From NCBI RefSeq assembly GCF_003234935.1, contig NZ_QKSB01000002.1:310001-374000 (forward strand): 64,000 nt of DNA, written 5' to 3'. Shown here in pieces: positions 25,385-33,311 of the stretch. Positions within the stretch are counted from its first letter, which is position 1, and each line of letters begins with the position of its first letter. The position numbers and the translations under genes were made by a program. The stretch is from Putridiphycobacter roseus (lineage in GTDB: Bacteria > Bacteroidota > Bacteroidia > Flavobacteriales_D > Crocinitomicaceae). The notes beneath the pieces were generated by a model. It saw only the letters and a list, made by a program, of their open reading frames with translations, was not told the DNA's origin and ran no database searches.

Positions 25385-27247
25385 TTAATTGAATTTTTTC
25401 TGAATATCTTCTAAATTATAAGTGATCATTACGGGCTTACCGTGTGGGGAGACCAAGTAGTTTTCACATGCGAATAACTCATCCACAATATGTTGCATTT
25501 GCTCTAAACCTAATTTCGTTCCGCCTTTGATGGCCGAAGAACTGGCAATCGATTTTAAAACCAAGTCGGTGATACTGATGTCATTTTTTTGCTCCGAGCT
25601 TTTATAAGCCGCTGCAATATCTTCGATAATACCTTTTAAATTATAGCCGCTTAATTCTGCTGGTGCTCCTTTGATCAACATTTTTTTTCCATCCACCCAT
25701 TCAAAATCAAATCCGATTGTCGTTAAATCTTCACTAATTTCATGTAAAAAAACAAAATCAGAAGCGGAAATTTCAAATTCTTCTGGAAACAATAATTGTT
25801 GGGTTTTACGGGTTGAGGATTCCCAGTCTTGCAATAATTGATTGTATAAAATTCTAGCATGTGCCCTAAATTGATCAATCAAAATAAAACCATTCTTTAT
25901 GGTCGTTAAAATGTATTTAGTATGAATTTGATAAGGCGCCTTTGTCGTGCTTTGAAATTCATTATCAATTTTTGAAGGGATTAAAATATTTTCCAAGACC
26001 GGACTTTCCTCGGATTCCGATTCTGAGGTATTTTTTATATTATGGTAATAACTTTCCCAGTCCGAAGGATTTGGTTGTACCGCTGAATTTTGACCACCCT
26101 GAAAAGAACTCCCGCCACCACTACTCGGTTTTGCGGTAGTATTAAAAGGATTAAAATTAGGATCCACTTTTACCGTGGGCGCTGCTACTATCTCCCCTAA
26201 TTTTGGACTAGGCGTGTCAAAAGTTTGTTCTAAATCAAAATCAATACTTGGCGAAATATTATACTGTCCAATAGCTTGCTTGACTGCAGAGCGGAGAATC
26301 GCATAAATTTCCTTATTATTTTCAAATTTTATTTCCGTTTTTGTTGGATGAACATTTACATCAATAGATGTTGTTGGCACCGTAAAGTATAAAAAATATG
26401 CTGGGTATTTTTTTGAAGAAATCATGCCTTCAAAAGCAGACTGTATCGCATGATTTAGGTATTTGTCTTTAAAAAATCGATTATTCACAAATAAATACAT
26501 CTGATCTCTTGAGCTTCGGGCAAATTCAGGTTTTACAATAAAACCTGTTACGGAAAAAATATCGGTTGTTTCTTGAACAGGCACCAATCTTGAATTATAA
26601 TTCTTTCCAAAAGCATGTACAATTCTTTGTCTTAAACCTGCTGGTGGTAAATTATAAATTTCATCTCCATTATTATGAAAAGTAAAATGTACTTCAGGGT
26701 GCACTAATGCGACCCTTAAAAATTCATTCAACACATGTTTATACTCTGTAATATTGGAACCTAAAAAATTTCTTCTGGCAGGAATATTATAAAATAAATT
26801 TTTCACACTGATACTCGTACCATTATTCGCTTGTACTGGTTCTTGCGATTTAATCTTAGATCCCTCAACACAAATTTGAGTTCCTAATTCTTCCGCATGT
26901 AATTTGGTCTTTAACTCAACATGCGCTATGGCAGCAACTGAAGCCAATGCCTCCCCCCTAAATCCTTTGGTTTGTAAATGAAATAAATCATCTGCTGTCG
27001 CGATTTTTGAAGTTGCATGTCTTTCAAAACTCATTCGGGCATCATTTTCCGACATACCGCAACCATTGTCAATCACTTGAATTAAGGTTTTACCCCCATC
27101 TTTTACAATTAAGTCAATAGCAGTCGCTCCAGCATCAATTGAATTTTCAATCAATTCCTTTACTGCAGATGCTGGTCGTTGAACAACCTCACCAGCCGCT
27201 ATTTGATTGGCTATGTGATTGGGTAATAATTTAATTAAATCCGACAT
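25385..27247 (-). CDS. mutL: DNA mismatch repair protein MutL
   Basis: The N-terminal GHKL ATPase has ELIENSIDAGAT, VIDNGCGM and TKGFRGEALASVAAIA, followed by the transducer domain with the VNVHPTKTEIKF block. A flexible linker (about 340-430) leads to the C-terminal dimerisation domain. The endonuclease motif normally written DQHA(X)2E(X)4E reads DQFRAHARILYN here, so the acidic residues are missing and nicking activity is uncertain; related genomes often have degenerate versions. It couples MutS recognition to downstream repair. The start codon abuts the stop of the small upstream gene with no gap. Confidence 0.95.
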   Translation of the reverse strand: MSDLIKLLPNHIANQIAAGEVVQRPASAVKELIENSIDAGATAIDLIVKDGGKTLIQVIDNGCGMSENDARMSFERHATSKIATADDLFHLQTKGFRGEALASVAAIAHVELKTKLHAEELGTQICVEGSKIKSQEPVQANNGTSISVKNLFYNIPARRNFLGSNITEYKHVLNEFLRVALVHPEVHFTFHNNGDEIYNLPPAGLRQRIVHAFGKNYNSRLVPVQETTDIFSVTGFIVKPEFARSSRDQMYLFVNNRFFKDKYLNHAIQSAFEGMISSKKYPAYFLYFTVPTTSIDVNVHPTKTEIKFENNKEIYAILRSAVKQAIGQYNISPSIDFDLEQTFDTPSPKLGEIVAAPTVKVDPNFNPFNTTAKPSSGGGSSFQGGQNSAVQPNPSDWESYYHNIKNTSESESEESPVLENILIPSKIDNEFQSTTKAPYQIHTKYILTTIKNGFILIDQFRAHARILYNQLLQDWESSTRKTQQLLFPEEFEISASDFVFLHEISEDLTTIGFDFEWVDGKKMLIKGAPAELSGYNLKGIIEDIAAAYKSSEQKNDISITDLVLKSIASSSAIKGGTKLGLEQMQHIVDELFACENYLVSPHGKPVMITYNLEDIQKKFN

Positions 27248-27556
27248 TTATTTTGATGATTCTAAGAGGGTCCCGACATTGTCAAGTCCGATAAAAATGT
27301 AATAAAACACAGCCAAAATTAAGACCAAAATAATGATTAGTCTTATGTTCGATTTAAAGGATTGCGATTTATAATGACTTTTACCCCAATTATCTTGTAA
27401 ATCACTTTGAAACTTAATGGCCCGAATTCTATCTTCTGTTTTATTTTCACCTTTATACAAATCTATCTTTTTTTGCAAGCGTTGTTTACGCTCATCATAA
27501 TACCTCGGGTGAAAATTAAATTCTCTTGTCCGACTAGGCATTTTAAATAAAGACAT
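27248..27556 (-). CDS. Small tail-anchored membrane protein of unknown function
   Basis: From ATG 27556 the product has about 102 residues: a basic N-terminus (PSRTREFNFHPRYYDERKQR), a charged middle, and one C-terminal membrane segment (LIIILVLILAVFYYIFIG). A small protein of this kind often sits beside mutL in Bacteroidota, but no function is known to me. The longer frame from 27595 is rejected because its start lies inside the promoter -7 element; ATG at 27541 is also possible. It is the first gene of the mutL-rhomboid run. Confidence 0.6.
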   Translation of the reverse strand: MSLFKMPSRTREFNFHPRYYDERKQRLQKKIDLYKGENKTEDRIRAIKFQSDLQDNWGKSHYKSQSFKSNIRLIIILVLILAVFYYIFIGLDNVGTLLESSK

Positions 27557-27592
27557 TTTATTCCAGTTCATATAACAGTTCGGATTTAAAGA

Positions 27593-27600
27593 CAAAGATA
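27593..27600 (-). promoter_or_regulatory. -7 promoter element TATCTTTG for the mutL run
   Basis: An exact TANNTTTG on the minus strand, 36 bases before ATG 27556. It overlaps the first codon of the longer reading frame, which supports the shorter start. Confidence 0.5.
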
Positions 27601-27817
27601 ATTTAATTGTGCTTAAATAAAAAATCTAAACCCTGTTAAAAAATGTTAGTATTTAACTTTCTGAACTTCTTCTTTAAAACTGTCCCATAATCCCTTCACC
27701 ATTCCCACCTTAAAGGGCCAAATTCAACAAATAGCCTTATCGAAAACCACAAAGAATTAAACCGGAAATTGTGTACAAGTTTTTTTAAAATGGCAGGATT
27801 TATGCAACAGGCTATTA

Positions 27818-27825
27818 TAACTTTG
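27818..27825 (+). promoter_or_regulatory. -7 promoter element TAACTTTG for the NagZ fusion gene
   Basis: An exact TANNTTTG 21 bases before the ATG at 27847. The rest of the 27601-27846 intergenic stretch shows nothing else recognisable. Confidence 0.5.
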
Positions 27826-27846
27826 TAAATTCTAAATTCAATTCAA

Positions 27847-30816
27847 ATGACCTTCTTAAAAGCCAATTATAAAATATCACTATTCCTTCTTATCGGATTA
27901 AGCTTTATGGCTTTTGCAAAAACAAACCAACAATCGGAAAACCGACTAAGTAACACGATAAATACTGACCCTGCTTTTATAACAAACCCCAATAAATGGG
28001 CCGATTCGGTTTTTGCTTCCTTAGGAGAAGAGGAAAGAATTGCCCAACTATTTATGGTAGCTGCTTATTCCAACAAGGGCGTTTCCCATGAAAATGAAAT
28101 TAAAAACTTAGTCGACAAATACAAAATAGGTGGCTTAATTTTTTTTAAAGGTACCCCTACCGCTCAAGCAAATCTAACCAACACTTATCAAGGTCTTGCC
28201 AAAACGCCTTTAATGGTCGGGATTGATGGCGAATGGGGCGTTTCCATGCGACTAGATTCAACGACTGTATACCCCAGACAAATGATGTTAGGTGCGATTC
28301 AAAATGATAAATTAATCTATGAAATGGGCAAACAAATTGGTGAACAGTGCCGCGCTTTAGGAATCCACGTAAATTTTGCACCCGTTATCGACATTAACAA
28401 TAACGCAAACAACCCTGTTATTAACAATCGGTCTTTTGGAGAGCAAAAAGAAAACGTTACTAAATTAGGATTAGCCTATATGCATGGCTTACAAGACAAC
28501 AATGTCTTGGCTTGTGGAAAACATTTTCCCGGTCATGGAGATACAGATACCGACTCTCATAAAGCGCTACCCATAATCTCACATGATATTCACCGTTTAG
28601 ACAGTTTAGAATTATATCCTTTTAAGCAATTAATTAATGCAGGCTTAGCAAGTATGATGGTCGCTCACTTGTACATCCCAGCCTATGACAACACCCCAAA
28701 CCAAGCCTCCACCTTGTCGCCAAAAATAGTAAACGGCCTATTAAAAGACAGTTTAGGATTTAAAGGCTTAATTTTTACGGATGCTTTAAACATGAATGGC
28801 GTAGCTAAATACTACCAACCAGGAGAAGTAGATGTTAAAGCTATTTTAGCTGGTAATGATGTCTTACTATTTCCTGCAGATGTGCCTATCGCGATAAAAG
28901 CCATTCAAGCTTCTATTTTAAAAGGTGAGATTAAGCAAAGTGACATTGATGCTTCTTGTCTAAAAATATTAAAAGCGAAAGCTTGGGCTGGATTAGATAA
29001 TTACCGTAAAATAAAAACAGAAAATTTAATTACCAACTTGAATCCTAGTAAAAACGAAGCATTAAATAGTAAATTAGCAGATGAGTCCATCACATTGATA
29101 AAAAATCAAAACAATATCTTACCCTTAAAAAGACTGGACACTTTAAGCATGGTGTATTTAAACATTGGTGGTACTGGAAAAAATGAATTCTACCAATCCA
29201 TGAATAATTATTATTCGGTTCCTGAAATTAAAATACCTCGCTCCCTTTCTCGAATTGAAGAAGAAAAGTTAATGGAAAAATTAAAAAACTACGACCAAAT
29301 AATTATTGGTTTTCACCGTACAAATAATAACCCAAAAAGAAACTTTGGAATTACCTTACAAGCCATAGACATCCACAATAAATTAGCCGCTAGAAAATCT
29401 GTAATTTCGGTCATATTTGGTAACCCATATGTATTAAAGAGTTTTAAATCGCAAATTAATACCAAAGCAATTGTAGTAGCCTACCAAGACAATGCGTTTA
29501 CAAAAAAGTCTGCTGGCGAACTTATTTTTGGCGGCATTGTTCCAAAAGGTAAACTACCCATTACCTGTAGTCCCGAATTTATTGCTGGAGATGGTTTAAG
29601 TTATCAAAAAGCAACTAGACTCCACTTTGGTACACCAGAAGAAATGGGTGTAAGAGCAGATCAAATTCGCGCCATTGATGCTTTAGCCATGCGCGGTATA
29701 CAGCTAGGTGCCTATCCTGGCTGCCAAGTATTGGCAATTAAAAAAGGAAATGTTTTTTACAACAAGTCTTTTGGATACCACACCTACAAGAAGAAAGACA
29801 AGGTTAAAAACAGCGACCTTTATGATTTAGCTTCTATTACCAAAATTGCTGCAACTACCTATTCTTTAATAAAACTTACTGGAGAAGGGAAAATAGATAT
29901 AGATAAAACACTTGGAGATTATTTACCCGAAATCGTTGACAAGACTCCTTATCAATCAACAGTTTTAAGAGAAATGTTAGCCCATCAAGCAGGCTTTGTT
30001 TCTTGGATACCTTTTTATTATCGTACCTTAAAAGATGGTTATCCAGATCCACAATATTACAGTAAAACAAAAACAACCACTTTCAATGTTAAAGTCGACG
30101 AAAATCTATTCATCACTTCGGCTTACCGTGACTCTATTTTTGCTAGAATAACGGGGACTTCATTAAGAAAAAAGCGCTACAAATATTCCGATATTGGTTA
30201 TTATTTTCTAAAAGAAATAATCGAAAAACAAAGTAATACCACCTTGGCCCATTATGTTGATTCTGTTTTTTATAAACCAATGGGATTAAACCGCATCACC
30301 TATCACCCATTAGAAAAATTCAATAAGCGAGAAATTACGCCGACAGAGAATGACACTATATTTAGACATAATTTGATTTGGGGAAATGTACACGATCCTG
30401 GCGCTGCCATGATAGGCGGTGCAGGTGGTCACGCCGGCTTATTTTCTAATGCCCTTGACTTAGGCATACTCATGTACACTTTAATTAATGATGGAGAATA
30501 TGGCGGAGAACAAATTTTATCCAAGGAAGTAATTGCCGACTTCACCAAATGTCAATTCTGCCCAAATAATAGAAGGGGTGCTGGTTTTGATAAACCAGTC
30601 CGCTCCTTAGAAGGTGGTCCTACTTGTAATCAAGTTTCCTTGTCCAGTTTTGGACATTCGGGATTTACAGGCACAATAACATGGGCAGACCCAGAAAATG
30701 AGATTGTTTACGTTTTTCTATCCAATCGAGTATATCCAAATGCCAACAATTGGTTAATTACAAAACAAAATATTAGAACGGATATACAAGACGCTATTTA
30801 CAACGCGGTAAAGTAA
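27847..30816 (+). CDS. NagZ-type beta-N-acetylglucosaminidase fused to a serine hydrolase
   Basis: A signal peptide (to about residue 24) precedes a glycoside hydrolase family 3 domain with the NagZ loop KHFPGHGDTDTDSH (about 224, His/Asp acid-base pair) and nucleophile block FTDALNMNGV (about 311). A GH3 C-terminal-type region follows, then a beta-lactamase/class C-type serine hydrolase from about residue 600: SITK (about 662-665), YSD (about 779, replacing YXN) and HSGFTG (about 935). The first half should release terminal GlcNAc from peptidoglycan fragments; the second may act as an esterase or D,D-peptidase. Such fusions occur in Bacteroidota. Its export differs from cytoplasmic E. coli NagZ. 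Confidence 0.88.
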   Translation: MTFLKANYKISLFLLIGLSFMAFAKTNQQSENRLSNTINTDPAFITNPNKWADSVFASLGEEERIAQLFMVAAYSNKGVSHENEIKNLVDKYKIGGLIFFKGTPTAQANLTNTYQGLAKTPLMVGIDGEWGVSMRLDSTTVYPRQMMLGAIQNDKLIYEMGKQIGEQCRALGIHVNFAPVIDINNNANNPVINNRSFGEQKENVTKLGLAYMHGLQDNNVLACGKHFPGHGDTDTDSHKALPIISHDIHRLDSLELYPFKQLINAGLASMMVAHLYIPAYDNTPNQASTLSPKIVNGLLKDSLGFKGLIFTDALNMNGVAKYYQPGEVDVKAILAGNDVLLFPADVPIAIKAIQASILKGEIKQSDIDASCLKILKAKAWAGLDNYRKIKTENLITNLNPSKNEALNSKLADESITLIKNQNNILPLKRLDTLSMVYLNIGGTGKNEFYQSMNNYYSVPEIKIPRSLSRIEEEKLMEKLKNYDQIIIGFHRTNNNPKRNFGITLQAIDIHNKLAARKSVISVIFGNPYVLKSFKSQINTKAIVVAYQDNAFTKKSAGELIFGGIVPKGKLPITCSPEFIAGDGLSYQKATRLHFGTPEEMGVRADQIRAIDALAMRGIQLGAYPGCQVLAIKKGNVFYNKSFGYHTYKKKDKVKNSDLYDLASITKIAATTYSLIKLTGEGKIDIDKTLGDYLPEIVDKTPYQSTVLREMLAHQAGFVSWIPFYYRTLKDGYPDPQYYSKTKTTTFNVKVDENLFITSAYRDSIFARITGTSLRKKRYKYSDIGYYFLKEIIEKQSNTTLAHYVDSVFYKPMGLNRITYHPLEKFNKREITPTENDTIFRHNLIWGNVHDPGAAMIGGAGGHAGLFSNALDLGILMYTLINDGEYGGEQILSKEVIADFTKCQFCPNNRRGAGFDKPVRSLEGGPTCNQVSLSSFGHSGFTGTITWADPENEIVYVFLSNRVYPNANNWLITKQNIRTDIQDAIYNAVK

Positions 30817-30906
30817 TAGAAGTATAAGCTGTGAAAATAAAAATTCAAAAAAAAAGTTAAAATAAACTTATCCCCATAAAATTCCAGTGTATTTTTACAC
30901 TTAGAT

Positions 30907-32052
30907 ATGAAAATAGGAATTGTACTTTACCCGACTTACGGAGGAAGTGGCATTGTGGCTACAGAATTAGGAAAAGAATTAGCAAAAAAAGGGCATGAAG
31001 TTCACTTTATTACCTACGCTCAACCCGTACGACTAGATTTATACCAAGCGAATATATTTTACCATGAGGTAGCAATATTTGACTACCCATTATTTGATTA
31101 TCAACCCTACGAACTGGCACTAACCAGTAAACTAGTAGATGTAACCATACATGAAAATCTAGACATTTTACATGTACACTACGCCATTCCGCATGCTTCG
31201 GCAGCTTATTTTGCGCAGCAAATATTAAGGTCAAAATCCATTGAAATCCCATTTATCACCACCCTACATGGTACAGACATCACTTTAGTAGGTAAAGACC
31301 CTTCATTTGAACCTGTAATTACCTTTAGTATTAATAATTCCAATGCAGTTACAGTAGTTTCAGAAAGTCTAAAACAAGACACCTTAAACCACTTTGATAT
31401 TACAAACGACATTCAAGTAATACCAAACTTTATACGACACTCCAACTATGAACGATCTTCTGACAAGAAATGTTTAAGAAGCGAGTTTGCGCCTAATGGA
31501 GAAGCAACCATTACACACATTTCAAATTTCAGAAAAGTAAAAAGGGTGCAAGATGTATTGCGCATATTTAAAAAAATAAGTGAAAAAATTCCTGCAAAAC
31601 TATTATTAGTTGGCGACGGTCCAGAAAGAATGTATCTAGAACAACTTTGTAGGGAATTGGGAATTTGCAATGATGTAAAAATGGTTGGGAAAATTCAAAA
31701 CGTATCCGAAGTACTTTGTCACACTGACTTATTTTTACTGCCTTCTCAAACAGAAAGTTTTGGTTTATCCGCACTCGAAGCGCTAGCGAGTTCCGTACCT
31801 GTTATCTCCACAAATTCAGGTGGACTTCCAGAAGTAAATAAAGACGGCTATTCAGGTTATTTAAGTGACGTAGGCGACATTGACGACATGGCAAAAAAGG
31901 GGATTTCGATCCTGAAGGACCCCGCAACCTTAGCAAGGTTTAAAAAACAAGCCTATGCGCATTCATTGAATTTTAGTATTGAAGCGATTTTACCGCAATA
32001 CGAAGCTCTTTATTATAAGCTTACCCATGCAGCAAATGTCATAAAAGCTTAA
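30907..32052 (+). CDS. bshA: N-acetyl-alpha-D-glucosaminyl L-malate synthase
   Basis: The start MKIGIVLYPTYGGSGIVATE is the signature of BshA, the GT4 enzyme that joins GlcNAc to L-malate in the first step of bacillithiol synthesis. The donor-binding lobe has LLVGDGPER and ESFGLSALEALASSVPVIS, then GGLPEV. The 381-residue length fits the family. bshB and bshC are not in the window. It stands alone and overlaps the convergent SiaB-type gene by four bases. Confidence 0.93.
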   Translation: MKIGIVLYPTYGGSGIVATELGKELAKKGHEVHFITYAQPVRLDLYQANIFYHEVAIFDYPLFDYQPYELALTSKLVDVTIHENLDILHVHYAIPHASAAYFAQQILRSKSIEIPFITTLHGTDITLVGKDPSFEPVITFSINNSNAVTVVSESLKQDTLNHFDITNDIQVIPNFIRHSNYERSSDKKCLRSEFAPNGEATITHISNFRKVKRVQDVLRIFKKISEKIPAKLLLVGDGPERMYLEQLCRELGICNDVKMVGKIQNVSEVLCHTDLFLLPSQTESFGLSALEALASSVPVISTNSGGLPEVNKDGYSGYLSDVGDIDDMAKKGISILKDPATLARFKKQAYAHSLNFSIEAILPQYEALYYKLTHAANVIKA

Positions 32053-32624
32053 ACTCGGGGTAAAGACAATTCAATAGATAAACAAGCCAATTCGTCGGAA
32101 ACAGGTAAGGCATGATAAGAAATGGGTTGTTTTGTTTTTAAAGCCATGGTGATAAAACCAAGACCAGCACCACCTTTACTAGATATCTCTCCTAAAGAAA
32201 GCACCTCCATGTATCGCTGCTTGACTACTACCTGATCTTCTGAATTTAAAAAAGACAGAATTTCTTCTATTTTCTTTATTTTTTCTTTTTTTACCAAGTT
32301 TCCAAAGCAAATTTTATAAGCATCTGTATTTTGGTGAATCACCAAAAAAGACACTTGCGTTCCATACTCATCTCTTTCTCCATGAATACGAATATTTTGC
32401 AATCCTTCAATTAAAACAGAAAACATGCGTTTTACAACTCCTTTTTTATCCCCAGAATCATACATGGCATTTTCAATAGAAATAGTCAAAGAGTTGACCA
32501 AATCTTGCGAAAATTCGCCAAAATGAGAAACGGTTATTTTTCCATCAGAAGACTTATTAAACGAAGTAAAGATTTCTTGAAATCTAGCATTACATTTATC
32601 AATAATATTTACTCCTCCTGTCAT
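32049..32624 (-). CDS. SiaB family (DUF6272) protein kinase-like protein
   Basis: The 191-residue protein resembles SiaB: a GHKL-like fold with SVLIEGLQNIRIHGE (the N-box-like helix) and SSKGGAGLGFITMALKT (glycine-rich ATP lid). In Pseudomonas SiaB phosphorylates SiaC to control the diguanylate cyclase SiaD; here neither SiaC nor SiaD is adjacent. The protein may work with partners elsewhere, or as an anti-sigma-type switch like SpoIIAB. It overlaps the 3' end of bshA by four bases, and the YkgJ-family gene upstream is on the same strand 121 bases away. Confidence 0.72.
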   Translation of the reverse strand: MTGGVNIIDKCNARFQEIFTSFNKSSDGKITVSHFGEFSQDLVNSLTISIENAMYDSGDKKGVVKRMFSVLIEGLQNIRIHGERDEYGTQVSFLVIHQNTDAYKICFGNLVKKEKIKKIEEILSFLNSEDQVVVKQRYMEVLSLGEISSKGGAGLGFITMALKTKQPISYHALPVSDELACLSIELSLPRV

Positions 32625-32745
32625 TTGTATTACGCTTATTTTTCCTTTAGATTATGAAATTAAAGTTTCTGTTCGATAAAAGAACGAAAAAAAACACCTT
32701 TTTATTCACATTAAAACGTAAATAAAGTTAAAAAGGTTGGAATCC

Positions 32746-33231
32746 TTATTTTTTTGCGACCATAGAAACGATTTCACACACTGCTGGACATATCTCTGTA
32801 TTCTTATTAATCAACTCTTTTAATTGGTACATATTTTTACGATCGGTATGTGGATAACCTTTACATGCCAAAGGACGGTAATCGTAGACACTACAAGTAT
32901 TATCTTCGTTTAAAAAAGTACAGGGAGAAGACTTCAGCACATAATCCTGATCTTCATCCACCCTTAAATAAGATGCAATAAAAGCGCTTGATTTCATCCT
33001 CAAATACTTGGCCAATCGTTTAATATCAGTATCTCTAAAAATAGGACTAGTGGTTTTACAACAATTCGCACAATCTAGACAATCTATTTTTTTAAATACT
33101 TTTTCATGTGCATCATGAAAAACATCATCCATATTATTTTTCTTAAAAGAATAGATAGTTTTTAAAACTTGTTTCTTATTTTTTGTATCATTGTTAAAGT
33201 TGAATAATATGTTATTTAATTCTTTTTTCAT
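32746..33231 (-). CDS. YkgJ/UPF0153-family cysteine-cluster protein
   Basis: The 161-residue protein contains the family's cysteine cluster: CLDCANCC (Cys51, 54, 57, 58), then SSPCTFL, CSVYDYRPLACKGYP and a late CPAVC. These are predicted to bind zinc or an iron-sulfur centre. Family function is unsettled. It is preceded by a good promoter element and may be transcribed with the SiaB-type gene downstream. Confidence 0.8.
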   Translation of the reverse strand: MKKELNNILFNFNNDTKNKKQVLKTIYSFKKNNMDDVFHDAHEKVFKKIDCLDCANCCKTTSPIFRDTDIKRLAKYLRMKSSAFIASYLRVDEDQDYVLKSSPCTFLNEDNTCSVYDYRPLACKGYPHTDRKNMYQLKELINKNTEICPAVCEIVSMVAKK

Positions 33232-33258
33232 GCTTAGTTTAAACCTAAATTCAGCTTA

Positions 33259-33266
33259 CAAAGCTA
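33259..33266 (-). promoter_or_regulatory. -7 promoter element TAGCTTTG for the YkgJ-family gene
   Basis: An exact TANNTTTG on the minus strand, 27 bases before the ATG at 33231, in the divergent gap with the flavoprotein gene. Confidence 0.45.
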
Positions 33267-33311
33267 ATGGATATTAAATAAATACTTATATTCGATTAAT
33301 ATTATTAATAA

